Positions 7,731 to 17,725 of a stretch of 64,000 bases of DNA are shown piece after piece (the stretch's first letter is position 1; each line of letters begins with the position of its first letter). A program made the position numbers and the translations under genes. The notes beneath the pieces are model-generated. The model was not told the origin of the DNA, ran no database searches, and saw only the letters and a program-made list of their open reading frames with translations. This DNA is from Sideroxydans sp. (lineage in GTDB: Bacteria > Pseudomonadota > Gammaproteobacteria > Burkholderiales > Gallionellaceae). The stretch spans positions 36,900 to 100,899 of the forward strand of contig DAIDAJ010000021.1 of NCBI GenBank assembly GCA_027310665.1, given 5' to 3'.

Positions 7731-9746
7731 CTAGAGGCGGGCTAATTGCTGGGTCAGGTAGCTGCTGAGCGAGTTCATCGATCCAAGCATCGCGTCCAGC
7801 TGTGCGTACTGGTTGGTCAGGTTGGTTTGATCGAGCGCGATTTTGGCATTCAGGGCATTGATCTGATTTTGAGCATCGCTGATGTTGCTATTGAACTGTG
7901 TGGTTTCGCTGGCGATCGGGCCATGAATCCCCAGCATGGCGGTTATCTGGCTGCTGAACAGGCTGGACAATCCCTGCGAGTAGCTGATCGTGCCTCTGCT
8001 GCCGGTAGCGCCGCCCTGAATCGCGACGGAAAGTCCCTGGCTGTCCCCGAGCGAGGAGGTCAATATCTGGCCGCTGCCAGTGGCTGAAAGACCATTGATG
8101 GTACCCGCCACATCCAGTCCGGTGGTTTGGGTCGGCGTGCCGAACAAGTTGCTGGCGGCATTTCCACCGACCAGAACGTTGGAGGATGAGCCATAGCTGC
8201 TGGAGGTGAACGTGAGCACTCCGGCCGTTTGGGAGACCGTGACCGATTTGCCGGCACCGGAGATTGGGGCGGAACCATTGATCAGTGTCTGCAATTGCGT
8301 CGCCAAAGCGGAGGCAGTGTAAGTGCCGGCAGGTATGGTGACCGAGGTGCTGGTTCCGTCAAGGGTCAGGCTCAGGGTGTCATTGGTGCCGGTGGTAATC
8401 GTCAAACCGGCCGCAGTGCTGCCCACTGCAGTCCCCTGCGTGGACAGCTGGGTGATATTGAGTCCATAGGTCCCGGCTTTGGTCGTACTGCCGGCCGAGG
8501 TGTAGCTCACCAGGCTGTCGGTTGCATTGCCGGCGGCAATGAATAAATTGGCCACTCCCTGATAGTTGGTGTTCAACGCGGCATTCAATTTGGTGGAATC
8601 CACGGCAAGCGTCCCGTCTTTTTGGAACCCTATGCCGATTTGAGTCAAATTGGTCAGCCCGTTCGGATTGCTGCCGATGTTGGTAGTCAGCATCGCCGCC
8701 ATCTGGGACTGGATGATGCTCAGGGAAATATCTCCCTGCAAGGTACCTGCAGTCTTGGTGGTCGGATCGTAGCTGGTCTGACTCTGGATGGCTTTGACCG
8801 CATCATTGTATGCAGTAACGAAGCCATTGATGGCTGTACCGACAGATGAGGTGTTGGGCGCGATGCCCAAGTTGATCGGGGAGGCGCTGGTGGCGGCCAG
8901 ATTCAAGGTGACGCCGGGTACGACATCGCCTACGGTGTTTGATGCCTTGCTGATGGCGATGCCATTGACAGTGAAATTGGCGTTCAGCGCGGCGCTGGTC
9001 TGGGACAGATTCTGGGTACCGGCCGGATCTTCCGACAACAGGCTTCCCAGTGTCGCGTCCCCTGAAACGGAAATTTTCATGCTGTTGGCGACACCGGTGG
9101 CGCTCGACGTCAATACCAGGCGGTAGGGGGACGCGCTGCCGTCGTTGATGATGCTGGCCGTGACGCCGATGTTGGCGGCGTTGATCGCATCGCGTATGCC
9201 GCTTAAAGTATTGTTGCTGGAATCAATGGTGACGCTCTTGGTAGCGCTGCCATTGGAAGCGAAACTGGCGCCGGTGTAGGTTCCATTGGAGGTTGATAGT
9301 GTGCCTCCGGAGATCGTGCCGAAGTCGAAGGTCAGCGTGGTGGAAGCTCCGCTGCCGATGGCAGTCGTGGCACTGGCCTGGCCTGCAACGACCAGATTCT
9401 GTGCCTGCGCCAATTGGCTGACGGTCAGGGAATAATTCCCCGGCTTGGCGATGCTGGATGCGGTTGCCGAAAGTGCTGCCGTATTCGACGAAGTGGCCGA
9501 AAAGGAATTGAACGTCAGATTGTTGAGACCCTGTGTCGCGGTCTGGAACGATGCCAGCGCCGACTGGACAGTGCCAAGTGCGGATATCTTCGCGTTGTAA
9601 CTGCTGATCTGGTTGTTCAGCGTTGTGATCGGTTGCTGCTCGACCTGCATCAGAGAGCTCACGATGCCTGCAACATCGATGGAGGGCGTTGTGATCCCCG
9701 CGGAGGATGTCGCGGCATTATTGCCAGATACGGAGGAGGTCGTCAT
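7731..9746 (-). CDS. fliD: Flagellar filament cap protein FliD
   Basis: FliD caps the growing filament and catalyses insertion of flagellin subunits. The 671-residue protein has the FliD_N signature near the start (TTPSIDVAGIVSSLMQVEQQPI, then NNQISSYNAKISALGTVQSAL), a long Ser/Thr/Gly-rich variable middle, and the conserved C-terminal coiled coil (SETTQFNSNISDAQNQINALNAKI, then YAQLDAMLGSMNSLSSYLTQQL). It is clearly longer than the enterobacterial protein because of an enlarged middle domain. The antisense ORFs here are shadows. Confidence 0.95.
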   Translation of the reverse strand: MTTSSVSGNNAATSSAGITTPSIDVAGIVSSLMQVEQQPITTLNNQISSYNAKISALGTVQSALASFQTATQGLNNLTFNSFSATSSNTAALSATASSIAKPGNYSLTVSQLAQAQNLVVAGQASATTAIGSGASTTLTFDFGTISGGTLSTSNGTYTGASFASNGSATKSVTIDSSNNTLSGIRDAINAANIGVTASIINDGSASPYRLVLTSSATGVANSMKISVSGDATLGSLLSEDPAGTQNLSQTSAALNANFTVNGIAISKASNTVGDVVPGVTLNLAATSASPINLGIAPNTSSVGTAINGFVTAYNDAVKAIQSQTSYDPTTKTAGTLQGDISLSIIQSQMAAMLTTNIGSNPNGLTNLTQIGIGFQKDGTLAVDSTKLNAALNTNYQGVANLFIAAGNATDSLVSYTSAGSTTKAGTYGLNITQLSTQGTAVGSTAAGLTITTGTNDTLSLTLDGTSTSVTIPAGTYTASALATQLQTLINGSAPISGAGKSVTVSQTAGVLTFTSSSYGSSSNVLVGGNAASNLFGTPTQTTGLDVAGTINGLSATGSGQILTSSLGDSQGLSVAIQGGATGSRGTISYSQGLSSLFSSQITAMLGIHGPIASETTQFNSNISDAQNQINALNAKIALDQTNLTNQYAQLDAMLGSMNSLSSYLTQQLARL

Positions 9747-9756
9747 GTCAGTCTCG

Positions 9757-10215
9757 TTATGCCTTCTGCCTTAGCAGCAAACCCTTCTGGAACTGGTCGA
9801 TCGACTGGCTGATGGCGATCATCTCTTTGGACGGAAATTGCTTGATCGTTTCTCCTGTCTTGGTATCGACCACTTTGACCAGGGTTCTGTTGGAGCTTTG
9901 GTCTATGCTGAATTCCACACCAGTGTTGGCCTGCAACATGGCTTGATTTACTTTATCCACCGCACTTTGTATCTGCGCATTGGTCGGCTGTGCAGCTTGT
10001 GCAGATGCCGCTTGAGTGTTTGCAGCTTGCGCGTTTGCCGCTTGAGTGCCCACGGGCGGAACTGCCGTCTGTGGTAGTACGACGGGCGCGCTGCCAGCTG
10101 CGGGCGTATTAACGGCGATTGCCGGCGAGCCCGTGTTGCCATAACTGGCAGCAGGCGCCGGAACCGAATTGCTTGTTACATTCTGGATAAGCATGTTGCC
10201 TCTCCTTGTGTTCAA
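9757..10215 (-). CDS. flaG: FlaG family protein
   Basis: FlaG proteins influence filament length in polar flagellates. The 152-residue product has a low-complexity N-terminal two-thirds (Ala/Gln/Pro/Thr, with repeated AQAANTQAAS-like words) and a conserved C-terminal domain: VDKVNQAMLQANTGVEFSIDQSS, then VKVVDTKTGETIKQFPSKEMI, the standard FlaG ending. It lies between flagellin and fliD. The repeated Ala-Gln-Ala words in the N-terminus look like slippage-prone coding sequence. Confidence 0.9.
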   Translation of the reverse strand: MNTRRGNMLIQNVTSNSVPAPAASYGNTGSPAIAVNTPAAGSAPVVLPQTAVPPVGTQAANAQAANTQAASAQAAQPTNAQIQSAVDKVNQAMLQANTGVEFSIDQSSNRTLVKVVDTKTGETIKQFPSKEMIAISQSIDQFQKGLLLRQKA

Positions 10216-10242
10216 AATCCTGGCCGGAGTGACCCGGCCAGG
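10213..10242 (-). terminator. Probable terminator after flagellin gene
   Basis: Just past the flagellin stop, reading on the minus strand, there is a perfect 9-bp stem CCTGGCCGG / CCGGCCAGG with a 6-nt loop, followed by a short ATTTTG tract. The T-tract is weak, so partial read-through into flaG is plausible. Confidence 0.6.
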
Positions 10243-10262
10243 CTTGCTGTCATACTAATCCC

Positions 10263-11753
10263 TTATTTCAACAGTGTCAGTACGCTGTTGGGCAGGGCGT
10301 TCGCTTGTGCCAACATCGCAGTACCGGCTTGCTGCAGAATCTGATTGTGCGTCAGGTTCGCAGTTTCCGCGGCGAAGTCGGTGTCCTGAATCCGGCTGCG
10401 GGCTTGTTGCATGTTGGTGCTGGTGGTGGTCAACGAGCTTTGTGCGTTGGTGAAGCGGTTCTGCAACGCACCCAAGGTGGCACGCAGTCCGTTGATGTAG
10501 TTAATGGCGGCGTCAACGATCGACAACGCGCTGTTGGCTCCCGTCGGAATGCCTCCGGATGTGGTCGTAACGTCAATTGATGCAACCGATTGGAGCGAAG
10601 GAGCTGCAGCGGCAAGATTCGTAGTTGTGTTCGCAACAGAGAACGCTTGTGGGGCATTGAAAGTCAGCACTCCGCCCGACTCTACCGCGTCACCAGCAGT
10701 ACCCGTAGCAGCCACGGTCAGTGTGGTAGCGGTATTCGCTCCCGCGTACGAGAACGTGGTCGCGGCCGTATTGACTACGGTGATGTCCTGCCCGCTGGCT
10801 TGGGTCAGCGTAACGCCGGTGCCGGCCTGATTCACGGATGCGGTTATACCGGTCTTGGCAGTTTGTGCGTTGATCTGGGTGACCAAGCCCGACAGGTCGG
10901 ATGCGCTGGCGAGCGTGGCGGAAACGGTCGCAGTCTGCGTACCGCCAGTGGTGCTCTTCGATCCCAGCGTAAAGGAATAATTTCCAGCAGCAAAACCGGA
11001 CAACGTCGCGGTGTTGGTTGCTTTTGCAGTGACGTTGGTATTGCCGGCGGCAGCATTGATCGCCGCAGCAATTGCATCAGTGGTTTCCCCTGCGCTGATG
11101 GTAATCGCGCCGCTGGAAGCTCCGTTGCCCAAGACTGTAATCGAGCCTGCAGTGATGCCGTTTCCGGTGGCTGGCAAAACACCGGTAGCAGCGCCCGCCA
11201 AAGCGGTCGAAGTAACAGTTGTGGCGACCGAAGAGGCATAGTTGCCAATCGCTGAGGCTGATGCAGTACCAACCGATGCGAGAATCGTCTGACCAGCATT
11301 GGAACCAACCTGGAACTGGACGTTGTTCAATGTGCCATCCAGCAGATTCAACCCGTTGTATTGGGTGTTCGCTGCAATTTGGCTGATATCCTGTTGCAAC
11401 TGTGTAATGCTTGCCTGTATGGAAGCGCGGTCACCGGCAGAATTGGTGCCGTTGGCAGCTTGCACCGACAGGTTGCGCATGGTCTGCAGGTCATTGGTCA
11501 CTTGGGCCAATGCGCCTTCCGCAGTTTGTGCCAGTGAAATCCCGTCATTGGCATTTTGCGCAGCTTGAGTCATGCCGCCAATCTGCGAAGTCATGCGCGC
11601 GGCGATCGCCATGCCTGCCGCATCGTCCTTGGCGCTATTGATGCGCAGGCCGGAAGACAGGCGCTGAATCGACGTGGCCAAGGCATTTTGCGAGTTGGCG
11701 ACGTTGTTCTGCGCGTAGAGCGAGGCGATATTGGTATTGATGAATAGGGACAT
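10263..11753 (-). CDS. fliC: Flagellin (filament subunit)
   Basis: The 496-residue protein is the filament subunit. The conserved D0/D1 N-terminus ([18 protein letters not shown], then [20 protein letters not shown]) and C-terminus ([21 protein letters not shown], then [27 protein letters not shown]) are intact. The middle (about residues 165-400) is a Thr/Ala/Gly-rich variable surface region. A single flagellin gene is seen in the window. It is preceded by a good SD (ACAAGGAGAATTAA) and a sigma-28 promoter, so it is a class-3 late gene. Confidence 0.97.
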   Translation of the reverse strand: MSLFINTNIASLYAQNNVANSQNALATSIQRLSSGLRINSAKDDAAGMAIAARMTSQIGGMTQAAQNANDGISLAQTAEGALAQVTNDLQTMRNLSVQAANGTNSAGDRASIQASITQLQQDISQIAANTQYNGLNLLDGTLNNVQFQVGSNAGQTILASVGTASASAIGNYASSVATTVTSTALAGAATGVLPATGNGITAGSITVLGNGASSGAITISAGETTDAIAAAINAAAGNTNVTAKATNTATLSGFAAGNYSFTLGSKSTTGGTQTATVSATLASASDLSGLVTQINAQTAKTGITASVNQAGTGVTLTQASGQDITVVNTAATTFSYAGANTATTLTVAATGTAGDAVESGGVLTFNAPQAFSVANTTTNLAAAAPSLQSVASIDVTTTSGGIPTGANSALSIVDAAINYINGLRATLGALQNRFTNAQSSLTTTSTNMQQARSRIQDTDFAAETANLTHNQILQQAGTAMLAQANALPNSVLTLLK

Positions 11754-11839
11754 TTTAATTCTCCTTGTACTGGCATTGTGATCCGGCTTGTTGCCGTTTA
11801 CCTTGGTTGGCGATGCACATCAACCGCGGTATGAACCAG

Positions 11840-11866
11840 TTATCGGAGAGTTACGGGAAAACTTTA
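11840..11866 (-). promoter_or_regulatory. Sigma-28 (FliA) promoter of flagellin
   Basis: Read on the minus strand the segment is TAAAGTTT, an 11-nt spacer, then TCCGATAA. This differs at only one base from the enterobacterial FliA consensus TAAAGTTT-N11-GCCGATAA. It lies about 87 nt upstream of the flagellin ATG. Confidence 0.9.
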
Positions 11867-11899
11867 GGGCTGTGCCGGATTGCCTGATGGATAAGCACT

Positions 11900-13558
11900 T
11901 CATTCAGCGGCCACCACGCGATTCTTGCCGGTCTGTTTGGCCTTGTACATGGCCTTGTCGGCACGGCCGATGAGGTCTTCGCTGTCTTCGTTCTCGCGCC
12001 GCAGGGCAACGCCGGCGCTGAACGTGACCAGAATCCGCTCGTTATTGTGCAGGAAGAACTTCTTGGTCAGGTCGCGCTGCAGACGCTGCATGGCCTCGAT
12101 TCCTGCCGCCAGATCGGTGTCGGGCAGGACGATGAGAAATTCCTCGCCACCGTACCGTCCTACACTATCGGCAGGGCGCAGCGTTTCTTTAATGACCTGG
12201 GTCAAATGTTTCAAGGCGCGGTCGCCGGCCTGGTGTCCGAGCGCGTCGTTCAGTTGTTTGAAGTTGTCGATGTCGAGCAGGGCGACGCTGACGGCCGACT
12301 GGCCGCGTTCGGCGCGCTTGATTTCGCGTTCTATCGTTTCGTCCAGGCCGCGACGGTTGAGTGCGCCGGTAAGTTGGTCTTCGCGCACCAGTTCGCTGAC
12401 TTGTTCCAGTTCGTGCTCCAGTTCCTTGATGCGGGCTTCGGCCTCGTCGGCCTGCTTCTTGTGGGCGAGCAGTTCTTCGTGCGAGCGCATGGTGCTGGTC
12501 TGGATGATGCGCGTGTCATGCATCACGTCTTTCAGGATGTGGCTGAGTTCGGTCAGGTTATCGGCCTGGCCGATCTTCTGGCTGTAGCCTTCTATCTTGT
12601 TGTGATATTCACCCGTGCTCGCTGTCAGGTCACCCAAGCGGTCGATGAAGGTGGTCATCAGGCTCTTCAAGGTGGCCTTGGCATCGGTCAGGCTTTGCTT
12701 GAGGGTGCTTTGCTTGATGATGACATCGCGCAAATTGCGCTCGGCATCGGCGATGGAACGCTTGTCCATCGGCTCGTTGATGATCAGCTGTAGTGCAGTG
12801 ATCTGCCCGCGCAGCCATTTGTCGTCTTCCACCATTTCGCTGACATTTTCCACGAGCAGGCGCAGCAGGCGCAGCAGGCCTTCCTGTATCTTGACCTTGT
12901 CGCCTCCGCGCAACTCCAGTTTGAGCCAGAACTGGCGCAGTTGTTTGGCCAGGTCGTTCAGGCGGCTCTTGTTGTCGGTGGCGCGGATTTGCGTCACGAG
13001 TGCCTGAATTTCGCTACCCAGCTCGGGTTGGGTGGCGAGCGTGTTTTCCATGGTTTGCGCCAGCAGCTCGCGCAATTGGTTGAGCAGTTCGTTGTTATCG
13101 CCCTGCATGGGGGCGGCGGAAGTTGCGGCTGACTGGGGCGTGGCGACGACGGGGGCTGCGTCCTGCATGACGGAAGGAACCAGTTCGCTGGCGCTGGGGC
13201 CGGTCGGAGCGGTAGACCAGGAGCGCAGCAGGCTCTGCAGCTTGCCGAACAATACTTCCGGATCCCTGGAGAATTTTGTCAGTACGGTGTCCACGCCGTC
13301 CTTCTTGCGGGAGATGGTGATGCCCTTGTGCGGTGTTTCCAGCTGGCGCAGCAAGTCGCGGATCAGCTCCGACCAGGCGGGGACGAGCCTGCCCTTGCTG
13401 GTGGTCGCACCAATGTCGGTAGAGGGCGCTTGCGCGGCTTCGCCGCTGATCTCCCGGTACATTTGCGAGTAATTTTCAGGCGTCGGCGCAAGTTTGCGCG
13501 AGGCTAGCGCGGTCAGCGTCTCGCGGGCGATCTCCGAAGGATTCTTAGGCTTGCTCAT
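11900..13558 (-). CDS. Diguanylate cyclase (GGDEF)
   Basis: This 552-residue soluble protein makes c-di-GMP. The C-terminal GGDEF domain (about residues 385-552) has the active-site GGEEF in RYGGEEFLIVLPD. An RxxD inhibitory I-site (RPAD) lies five residues ahead of it, so product feedback is expected. The N-terminal 380 residues are largely helical, with a coiled coil before the GGDEF domain (about 340-385) and no membrane segments or recognisable sensor motif. It sits downstream of flagellin on the same strand, so a link to motility control via YcgR is plausible but inferred. Confidence 0.9.
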   Translation of the reverse strand: MSKPKNPSEIARETLTALASRKLAPTPENYSQMYREISGEAAQAPSTDIGATTSKGRLVPAWSELIRDLLRQLETPHKGITISRKKDGVDTVLTKFSRDPEVLFGKLQSLLRSWSTAPTGPSASELVPSVMQDAAPVVATPQSAATSAAPMQGDNNELLNQLRELLAQTMENTLATQPELGSEIQALVTQIRATDNKSRLNDLAKQLRQFWLKLELRGGDKVKIQEGLLRLLRLLVENVSEMVEDDKWLRGQITALQLIINEPMDKRSIADAERNLRDVIIKQSTLKQSLTDAKATLKSLMTTFIDRLGDLTASTGEYHNKIEGYSQKIGQADNLTELSHILKDVMHDTRIIQTSTMRSHEELLAHKKQADEAEARIKELEHELEQVSELVREDQLTGALNRRGLDETIEREIKRAERGQSAVSVALLDIDNFKQLNDALGHQAGDRALKHLTQVIKETLRPADSVGRYGGEEFLIVLPDTDLAAGIEAMQRLQRDLTKKFFLHNNERILVTFSAGVALRRENEDSEDLIGRADKAMYKAKQTGKNRVVAAE

Positions 13559-13657
13559 GGGCAGATATACGGTGTGAGTTCATGCTGGGCATTATCCGGT
13601 TGCGTGGCGGCCGCGAAGCGGCGAATAGCGGTTGTTTATCGCTCCAATTTGGGCGGG

Positions 13658-14290
13658 TCATTCGATCAGGTGGTTGCTGATCGCGTAATGGATCGCCTCG
13701 GCGTTGTTCTTGAGCTTCATCTTTTCCAGAAGGCGCGAGCGGTATACGCTGACCGTCTTGGGGCTGAGCGACATGATGTCTGCCATCTCGCTCAGCTTCT
13801 TGCCCGAGGCCATCAGGCATAGCGTCTGGTATTCCCGGTTGGACAGGGTCTGGTGCAGCAATTCCTGGTAGCCTTGCGACAATCCGTTCGCTAGTTGCTC
13901 GGCCAGTTCCGTGCTGATGTACTTCTTGCCGCTGGCGACCTGGCGGATGGCGGTGACCAGTTGCATCGGGGCGCTTTGCTTGTTCAGGTAGCCGGCCGCT
14001 CCCGCCTTCATCGAGCGCAGCGCGTATTGCTCTTCCGGATGCATGCTGAGCATCAGCACCGGCAGTTGGGGTTTGCTGGCCTTGAGTTGCTTGAGGACCT
14101 CCACGCCATGCTTGTCCGGCATGCTGATGTCGAGCAAGACCACGTCGTAAGCCGTTTCTTCCGCCATGCGGATGGCCTGCATGCCGTTCTCGGCCTCGCC
14201 GATCACGCGCATGTCGTCGGTGTCGTCCAGCAGCTGCTTGAGACCTTTGCGGATGAGTGCATGATCATCTGCTATCAGCACTTTTATCAT
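13658..14290 (-). CDS. NarL/FixJ-family response regulator
   Basis: A 210-residue transcriptional regulator. The receiver domain has the acidic pair (IADDH), the phosphoacceptor Asp in VVLLDISMPDKHG (about residue 54) and the conserved Lys in GYLNKQSAP. A LuxR-type helix-turn-helix follows (LSNREYQTLCLMASGKKLSE, about residues 145-205). Its start overlaps the end of the kinase gene as ATGA, so the two are a cognate pair. Target genes are not evident. Confidence 0.93.
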   Translation of the reverse strand: MIKVLIADDHALIRKGLKQLLDDTDDMRVIGEAENGMQAIRMAEETAYDVVLLDISMPDKHGVEVLKQLKASKPQLPVLMLSMHPEEQYALRSMKAGAAGYLNKQSAPMQLVTAIRQVASGKKYISTELAEQLANGLSQGYQELLHQTLSNREYQTLCLMASGKKLSEMADIMSLSPKTVSVYRSRLLEKMKLKNNAEAIHYAISNHLIE

Positions 14291-15816
14291 ACGGTATCGT
14301 TTTTCATATGGATGTTCTGCGGAGAAAACGTGTCTTTCGGCGCTGCATGCCCTGCTTCGCGCGGGATGTACACGCCGATCTGCGTTCCCTGGCCTGGCGC
14401 GCTTTCGATGCTCACCCGGCCGCCCAAATATTCTACTCTTTCGCGGATGCCGCGTAAGCCGAATGAGCGGGGCTTGGCCCGCTCGGCCTCGGTGAAGCCG
14501 CGCCCGTTATCCAGCACCTTCAGCTCGATAATGCCGTCGCGATCGTGCATGAGAACCACGACCTGGCTGGCTTGGGCATGCTTGGTGATATTGGCCAGTG
14601 CCTCCTGAAAGATGCGGAACAGGGCGATCGAAATGTCGGGTGAAAGGTCTTCGATCGCAGGGGGGTGCTCGAAGAGGCAGGAGATGCCTGTGCGCTGCTC
14701 GAATTCGCCCGCTTCCATCTCGATCGCGGCGACGATGCCGAAGGTGTCCAGTATGCCGGGTCGCAAGCTGCGCGAGATATTGCCTGCCGCCGCGATGCAT
14801 CTGTCCACGAGGACTTCAATGTTCTTTGCCTTTTCGGCAAGCGCAGGTTTGTCGGCCAGGCGGCCGCCCAGCCAGGCGATATCCAGCTTGATAGCGGTGA
14901 GCGTGCTGCCCATGTCGTCGTGCACCTCGCGGGCGATGGCGATGCGCTCTTGTTCGCGCACATCCTGGATGTGCGAAGACAATTCGCGCAGCTGGGACTT
15001 GGAGCGCAGGATTTCCAGTTCGGCCAGTTTGCTGTGGGTGATGTTGAAGATGATGCCTTCCCAAAGCGTGCCGTTTTCCGTCCTGCGCGGACTGCCGCGC
15101 AGGTTGATCCATTTTACCTCGTTGTCCGGCACGGTGAGGATGCGGCCTTCCCAGTTCCAGAACGACAGGTTTTCTGCCGAGGCGTGCATGCTTTGGTAGT
15201 AGGACTTGAAATCGTCGGGATGCAGCAAAGCCTCGAACAGCGAAGAGGCCTGTGTCAAATATTGCGGGCTGAGCCCCAGCAACGCTTGGCATCCTTCGCT
15301 GACGTACGGAAAGCTGATACTGCCGTCTTCATGCAGCAGCATCTGGTACGCCATGCCCGGCAGGTCGGCAATGAAGGCGTGCAGGCGCGTCTGGTTCTCC
15401 TGCAATGCCAGCTGCGCATCGCGGTGTTCCTGGCGGACGCGCGCCGCACGCAGGTTGTGTTCTATGGAAGAAGCAAGGCGATTCAGGCTGCCCTTGAAGA
15501 TGTAATCGTCTGCCCCGCGGCGCATGGTGTAAATGATGGTCTCTTCGCGCAAGTCATGGGAGAGGAACAGGAAGGGCAGGTCGACGCCGCTGTTCTGCAA
15601 CAATTCGAGCGCGGGCAGCCCGCCGAAACCGGGAGGGTCATAGCTGCATAGCACCACATCGAACTGCTCGCCGGACAAGGCCGCTTTCATGTCGTCCGCG
15701 CTGTCCACGCGCTGGCAGTCGAGCAGATAGCCGGCACATGACAATTTGTTCATGGTGTGCTCCGCATCGGCGTGCGAAGATTCGACCAGCAATATGCGGA
15801 GTTTCTTGGATGTCAT
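14287..15816 (-). CDS. NarL-type sensor histidine kinase with degenerate receiver domain
   Basis: A 509-residue cytoplasmic kinase. Order of domains: receiver-like (about 1-125), PAS (about 135-270), HisKA_3 dimerisation/phosphoacceptor (about 285-350, with EQERIAIAREVHDDMGSTL containing the His) and HATPase_c (about 390-490, with GLRGIRERVEYLGG). The N-terminal receiver is unusual: the acidic pocket reads VESSHADA instead of the usual E-D pair, and the phosphoacceptor position in DVVLCSYDPPGFGG is Ser where homologues have Asp. It probably cannot be phosphorylated and may act as a binding or structural domain. No membrane segments are seen. Cognate regulator follows by ATGA overlap. Confidence 0.9.
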   Translation of the reverse strand: MTSKKLRILLVESSHADAEHTMNKLSCAGYLLDCQRVDSADDMKAALSGEQFDVVLCSYDPPGFGGLPALELLQNSGVDLPFLFLSHDLREETIIYTMRRGADDYIFKGSLNRLASSIEHNLRAARVRQEHRDAQLALQENQTRLHAFIADLPGMAYQMLLHEDGSISFPYVSEGCQALLGLSPQYLTQASSLFEALLHPDDFKSYYQSMHASAENLSFWNWEGRILTVPDNEVKWINLRGSPRRTENGTLWEGIIFNITHSKLAELEILRSKSQLRELSSHIQDVREQERIAIAREVHDDMGSTLTAIKLDIAWLGGRLADKPALAEKAKNIEVLVDRCIAAAGNISRSLRPGILDTFGIVAAIEMEAGEFEQRTGISCLFEHPPAIEDLSPDISIALFRIFQEALANITKHAQASQVVVLMHDRDGIIELKVLDNGRGFTEAERAKPRSFGLRGIRERVEYLGGRVSIESAPGQGTQIGVYIPREAGHAAPKDTFSPQNIHMKNDTV

Positions 15817-15918
15817 TCTGTTATCCCGTGCAGGTGCTCCGATTATAAGCGGCGTCCACGCTGCACACTAGGCTGGATATTACGATAGAATGCCGCTGGT
15901 TAACGAACTCGCCCCATC

Positions 15919-17010
15919 ATGTCTTCCGTCCGATCCGTTGTTACTCCAGAGAAGCTGCTGCGCCCGGAAGTGCTGGCGTTGCATGCCTATCACGTTCCTC
16001 CCGCCAGCGGCATGATCAAGCTCGACGCGATGGAAAATCCCTATTTGTTGCCCCAGACGCTGCGTGAAGATATCGCGCGGCTGGTGGCGGATGCCGAGAT
16101 CAACCGATATCCGGATGCCGCTGCGCGCGAGCTGAAGACTGCGATCGGCAAAGTGACGAACCTGCCGCCGGGCATGGATATCCTGCTTGGCAACGGTTCC
16201 GACGAGATCATTCAATTGCTGGCGCTGGCCGTCACCAGGCCCGGTGCGGTACTGTTGAGCGTCGAGCCGTCTTTTGTCATGTACAGGATGATCGCCACCT
16301 TCACCGGAATGAGGTACGTCGGCGTGCCGCTGACTGACGATTTTTCGCTGGACCTGGATGCAACGCTGGACACCATCAAGCGGGAACAGCCGGCCCTGGT
16401 GTTCCTGGCCTATCCCAACAATCCTACCGGCAACCTGTTCGACGCGGATACAGTCCTGAAGATCATTCAGGCCGCACCCGGTCTGGTGGTGGTGGACGAG
16501 GCTTATTACGCTTTTGCCAGCGACAGCTTTATTCCGCACCTTGCACATTACGACAATCTGCTGGTCATGCGCACCTTTTCCAAGCTTGGCATGGCGGGTC
16601 TGCGTTTGGGCTTTTTGGCGGGCCGTGCAACCTGGTTGAGCCAGTTGGAAAAGCTGCGCTTACCGTATAATGTCGGTGTTCTGCCGCAACTGGTTGCGAC
16701 AAGGCTGCTCGCACATCACGATGTGTTGCTGACGCAGGCGGAGGACATCAAGCTGGAACGAACCAGGTTGCTGGCCACCCTGGATGCCATCAGCGGGGTG
16801 CGGGCTTATCCCAGCGCAGCCAATTTCATCCTGTTCCGTGTGGAAAAAGCCACGCAGATATTTGAAGGGCTGAAGCAACGCGGCGTGCTGATCAAGAACC
16901 TGAATGGCGGACATCCGGCCTTGATCGATTGTTTGAGAGTGACGATCGGAACGCCGGCCGAAAACGAACGGTTTGTTTCGGCATTAAAGGATTGCCTGCA
17001 CTCGATATGA
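15919..17010 (+). CDS. hisC: Histidinol-phosphate aminotransferase
   Basis: HisC converts imidazole acetol phosphate to histidinol phosphate using PLP. The 363-residue class-II aminotransferase shows [12 protein letters not shown] near the start, [10 protein letters not shown], the NNPTGN motif, VVDEAYYAF and the PLP-lysine region [15 protein letters not shown] (Lys about residue 222). It heads the visible his operon; hisG and hisD, often directly upstream in betaproteobacteria, are absent here. A TAGAAT -10-like hexamer lies about 30 nt upstream without a clear -35. The SD is weak. Confidence 0.95.
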   Translation: MSSVRSVVTPEKLLRPEVLALHAYHVPPASGMIKLDAMENPYLLPQTLREDIARLVADAEINRYPDAAARELKTAIGKVTNLPPGMDILLGNGSDEIIQLLALAVTRPGAVLLSVEPSFVMYRMIATFTGMRYVGVPLTDDFSLDLDATLDTIKREQPALVFLAYPNNPTGNLFDADTVLKIIQAAPGLVVVDEAYYAFASDSFIPHLAHYDNLLVMRTFSKLGMAGLRLGFLAGRATWLSQLEKLRLPYNVGVLPQLVATRLLAHHDVLLTQAEDIKLERTRLLATLDAISGVRAYPSAANFILFRVEKATQIFEGLKQRGVLIKNLNGGHPALIDCLRVTIGTPAENERFVSALKDCLHSI

Positions 17011-17130
17011 GTGAGTTTCGGTGGAGGCTTCCGTACCCGAAGGGGGAACCTTCAGGTTATGCCGGAAGCAAGGCCGGAAATTTATTGCAGTATTGCTGGA
17101 TGTCATTAACCAACTCGCACAAGGCGAATC

Positions 17131-17718
17131 ATGCGTAGCGCAAAAGTCAGTCGCAACACCCTGGAGACCAAGATCAGCGTCGAACTGAATCTTGACGGTA
17201 GCGGCAAGGTGAAGCTGGATACCGGATTGCCTTTCCTCGAACACATGCTGGACCAGATCGCCCGTCACGGTCTCATCGACCTGGAAATCAACGCGAAGGG
17301 CGATCTCCACATAGACGCGCACCACACCGTGGAAGACATCGGCATCACGCTGGGCCAGGCATTCAATCAGGCGGTGGGCGACAAGAAAGGCCTGCGCCGT
17401 TATGCACATGCCTATGTGCCGCTCGACGAGGCATTGTCGCGTGTGGTGCTGGATATTTCCGGCCGCCCCGGGCTTGTTTTCAATGTCGAATTCGTGCGTT
17501 CAACTGTTGGCGAATTCGACGTCGATCTGATCCGTGAATTTTTCCAGGGTTTCGTCAATCACGCCTTGGTCACGCTGCATATCGACAATCTTGCGGGCGG
17601 GAACGCCCACCATCAAGCCGAGACTGTCTTCAAGGCATTCGGACGCGCGCTGCGCATCGCGGCGGAGCTGGATCCGCGCATGGCCGGCGTCATGCCTTCC
17701 ACCAAGGGAACCCTGTAA
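17131..17718 (+). CDS. hisB: Imidazoleglycerol-phosphate dehydratase
   Basis: HisB dehydrates imidazole glycerol phosphate, the sixth step of histidine synthesis. The monofunctional 195-residue form is present, with its metal-binding His motifs: [15 protein letters not shown], then [12 protein letters not shown], and [17 protein letters not shown] near the C-terminus. It lacks the N-terminal phosphatase domain of the enterobacterial fusion. The 120-bp gap after hisC contains a small GAAGG/CCTTC hairpin and no gene. Confidence 0.97.
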   Translation: MRSAKVSRNTLETKISVELNLDGSGKVKLDTGLPFLEHMLDQIARHGLIDLEINAKGDLHIDAHHTVEDIGITLGQAFNQAVGDKKGLRRYAHAYVPLDEALSRVVLDISGRPGLVFNVEFVRSTVGEFDVDLIREFFQGFVNHALVTLHIDNLAGGNAHHQAETVFKAFGRALRIAAELDPRMAGVMPSTKGTL

Positions 17719-17725
17719 GCACACC

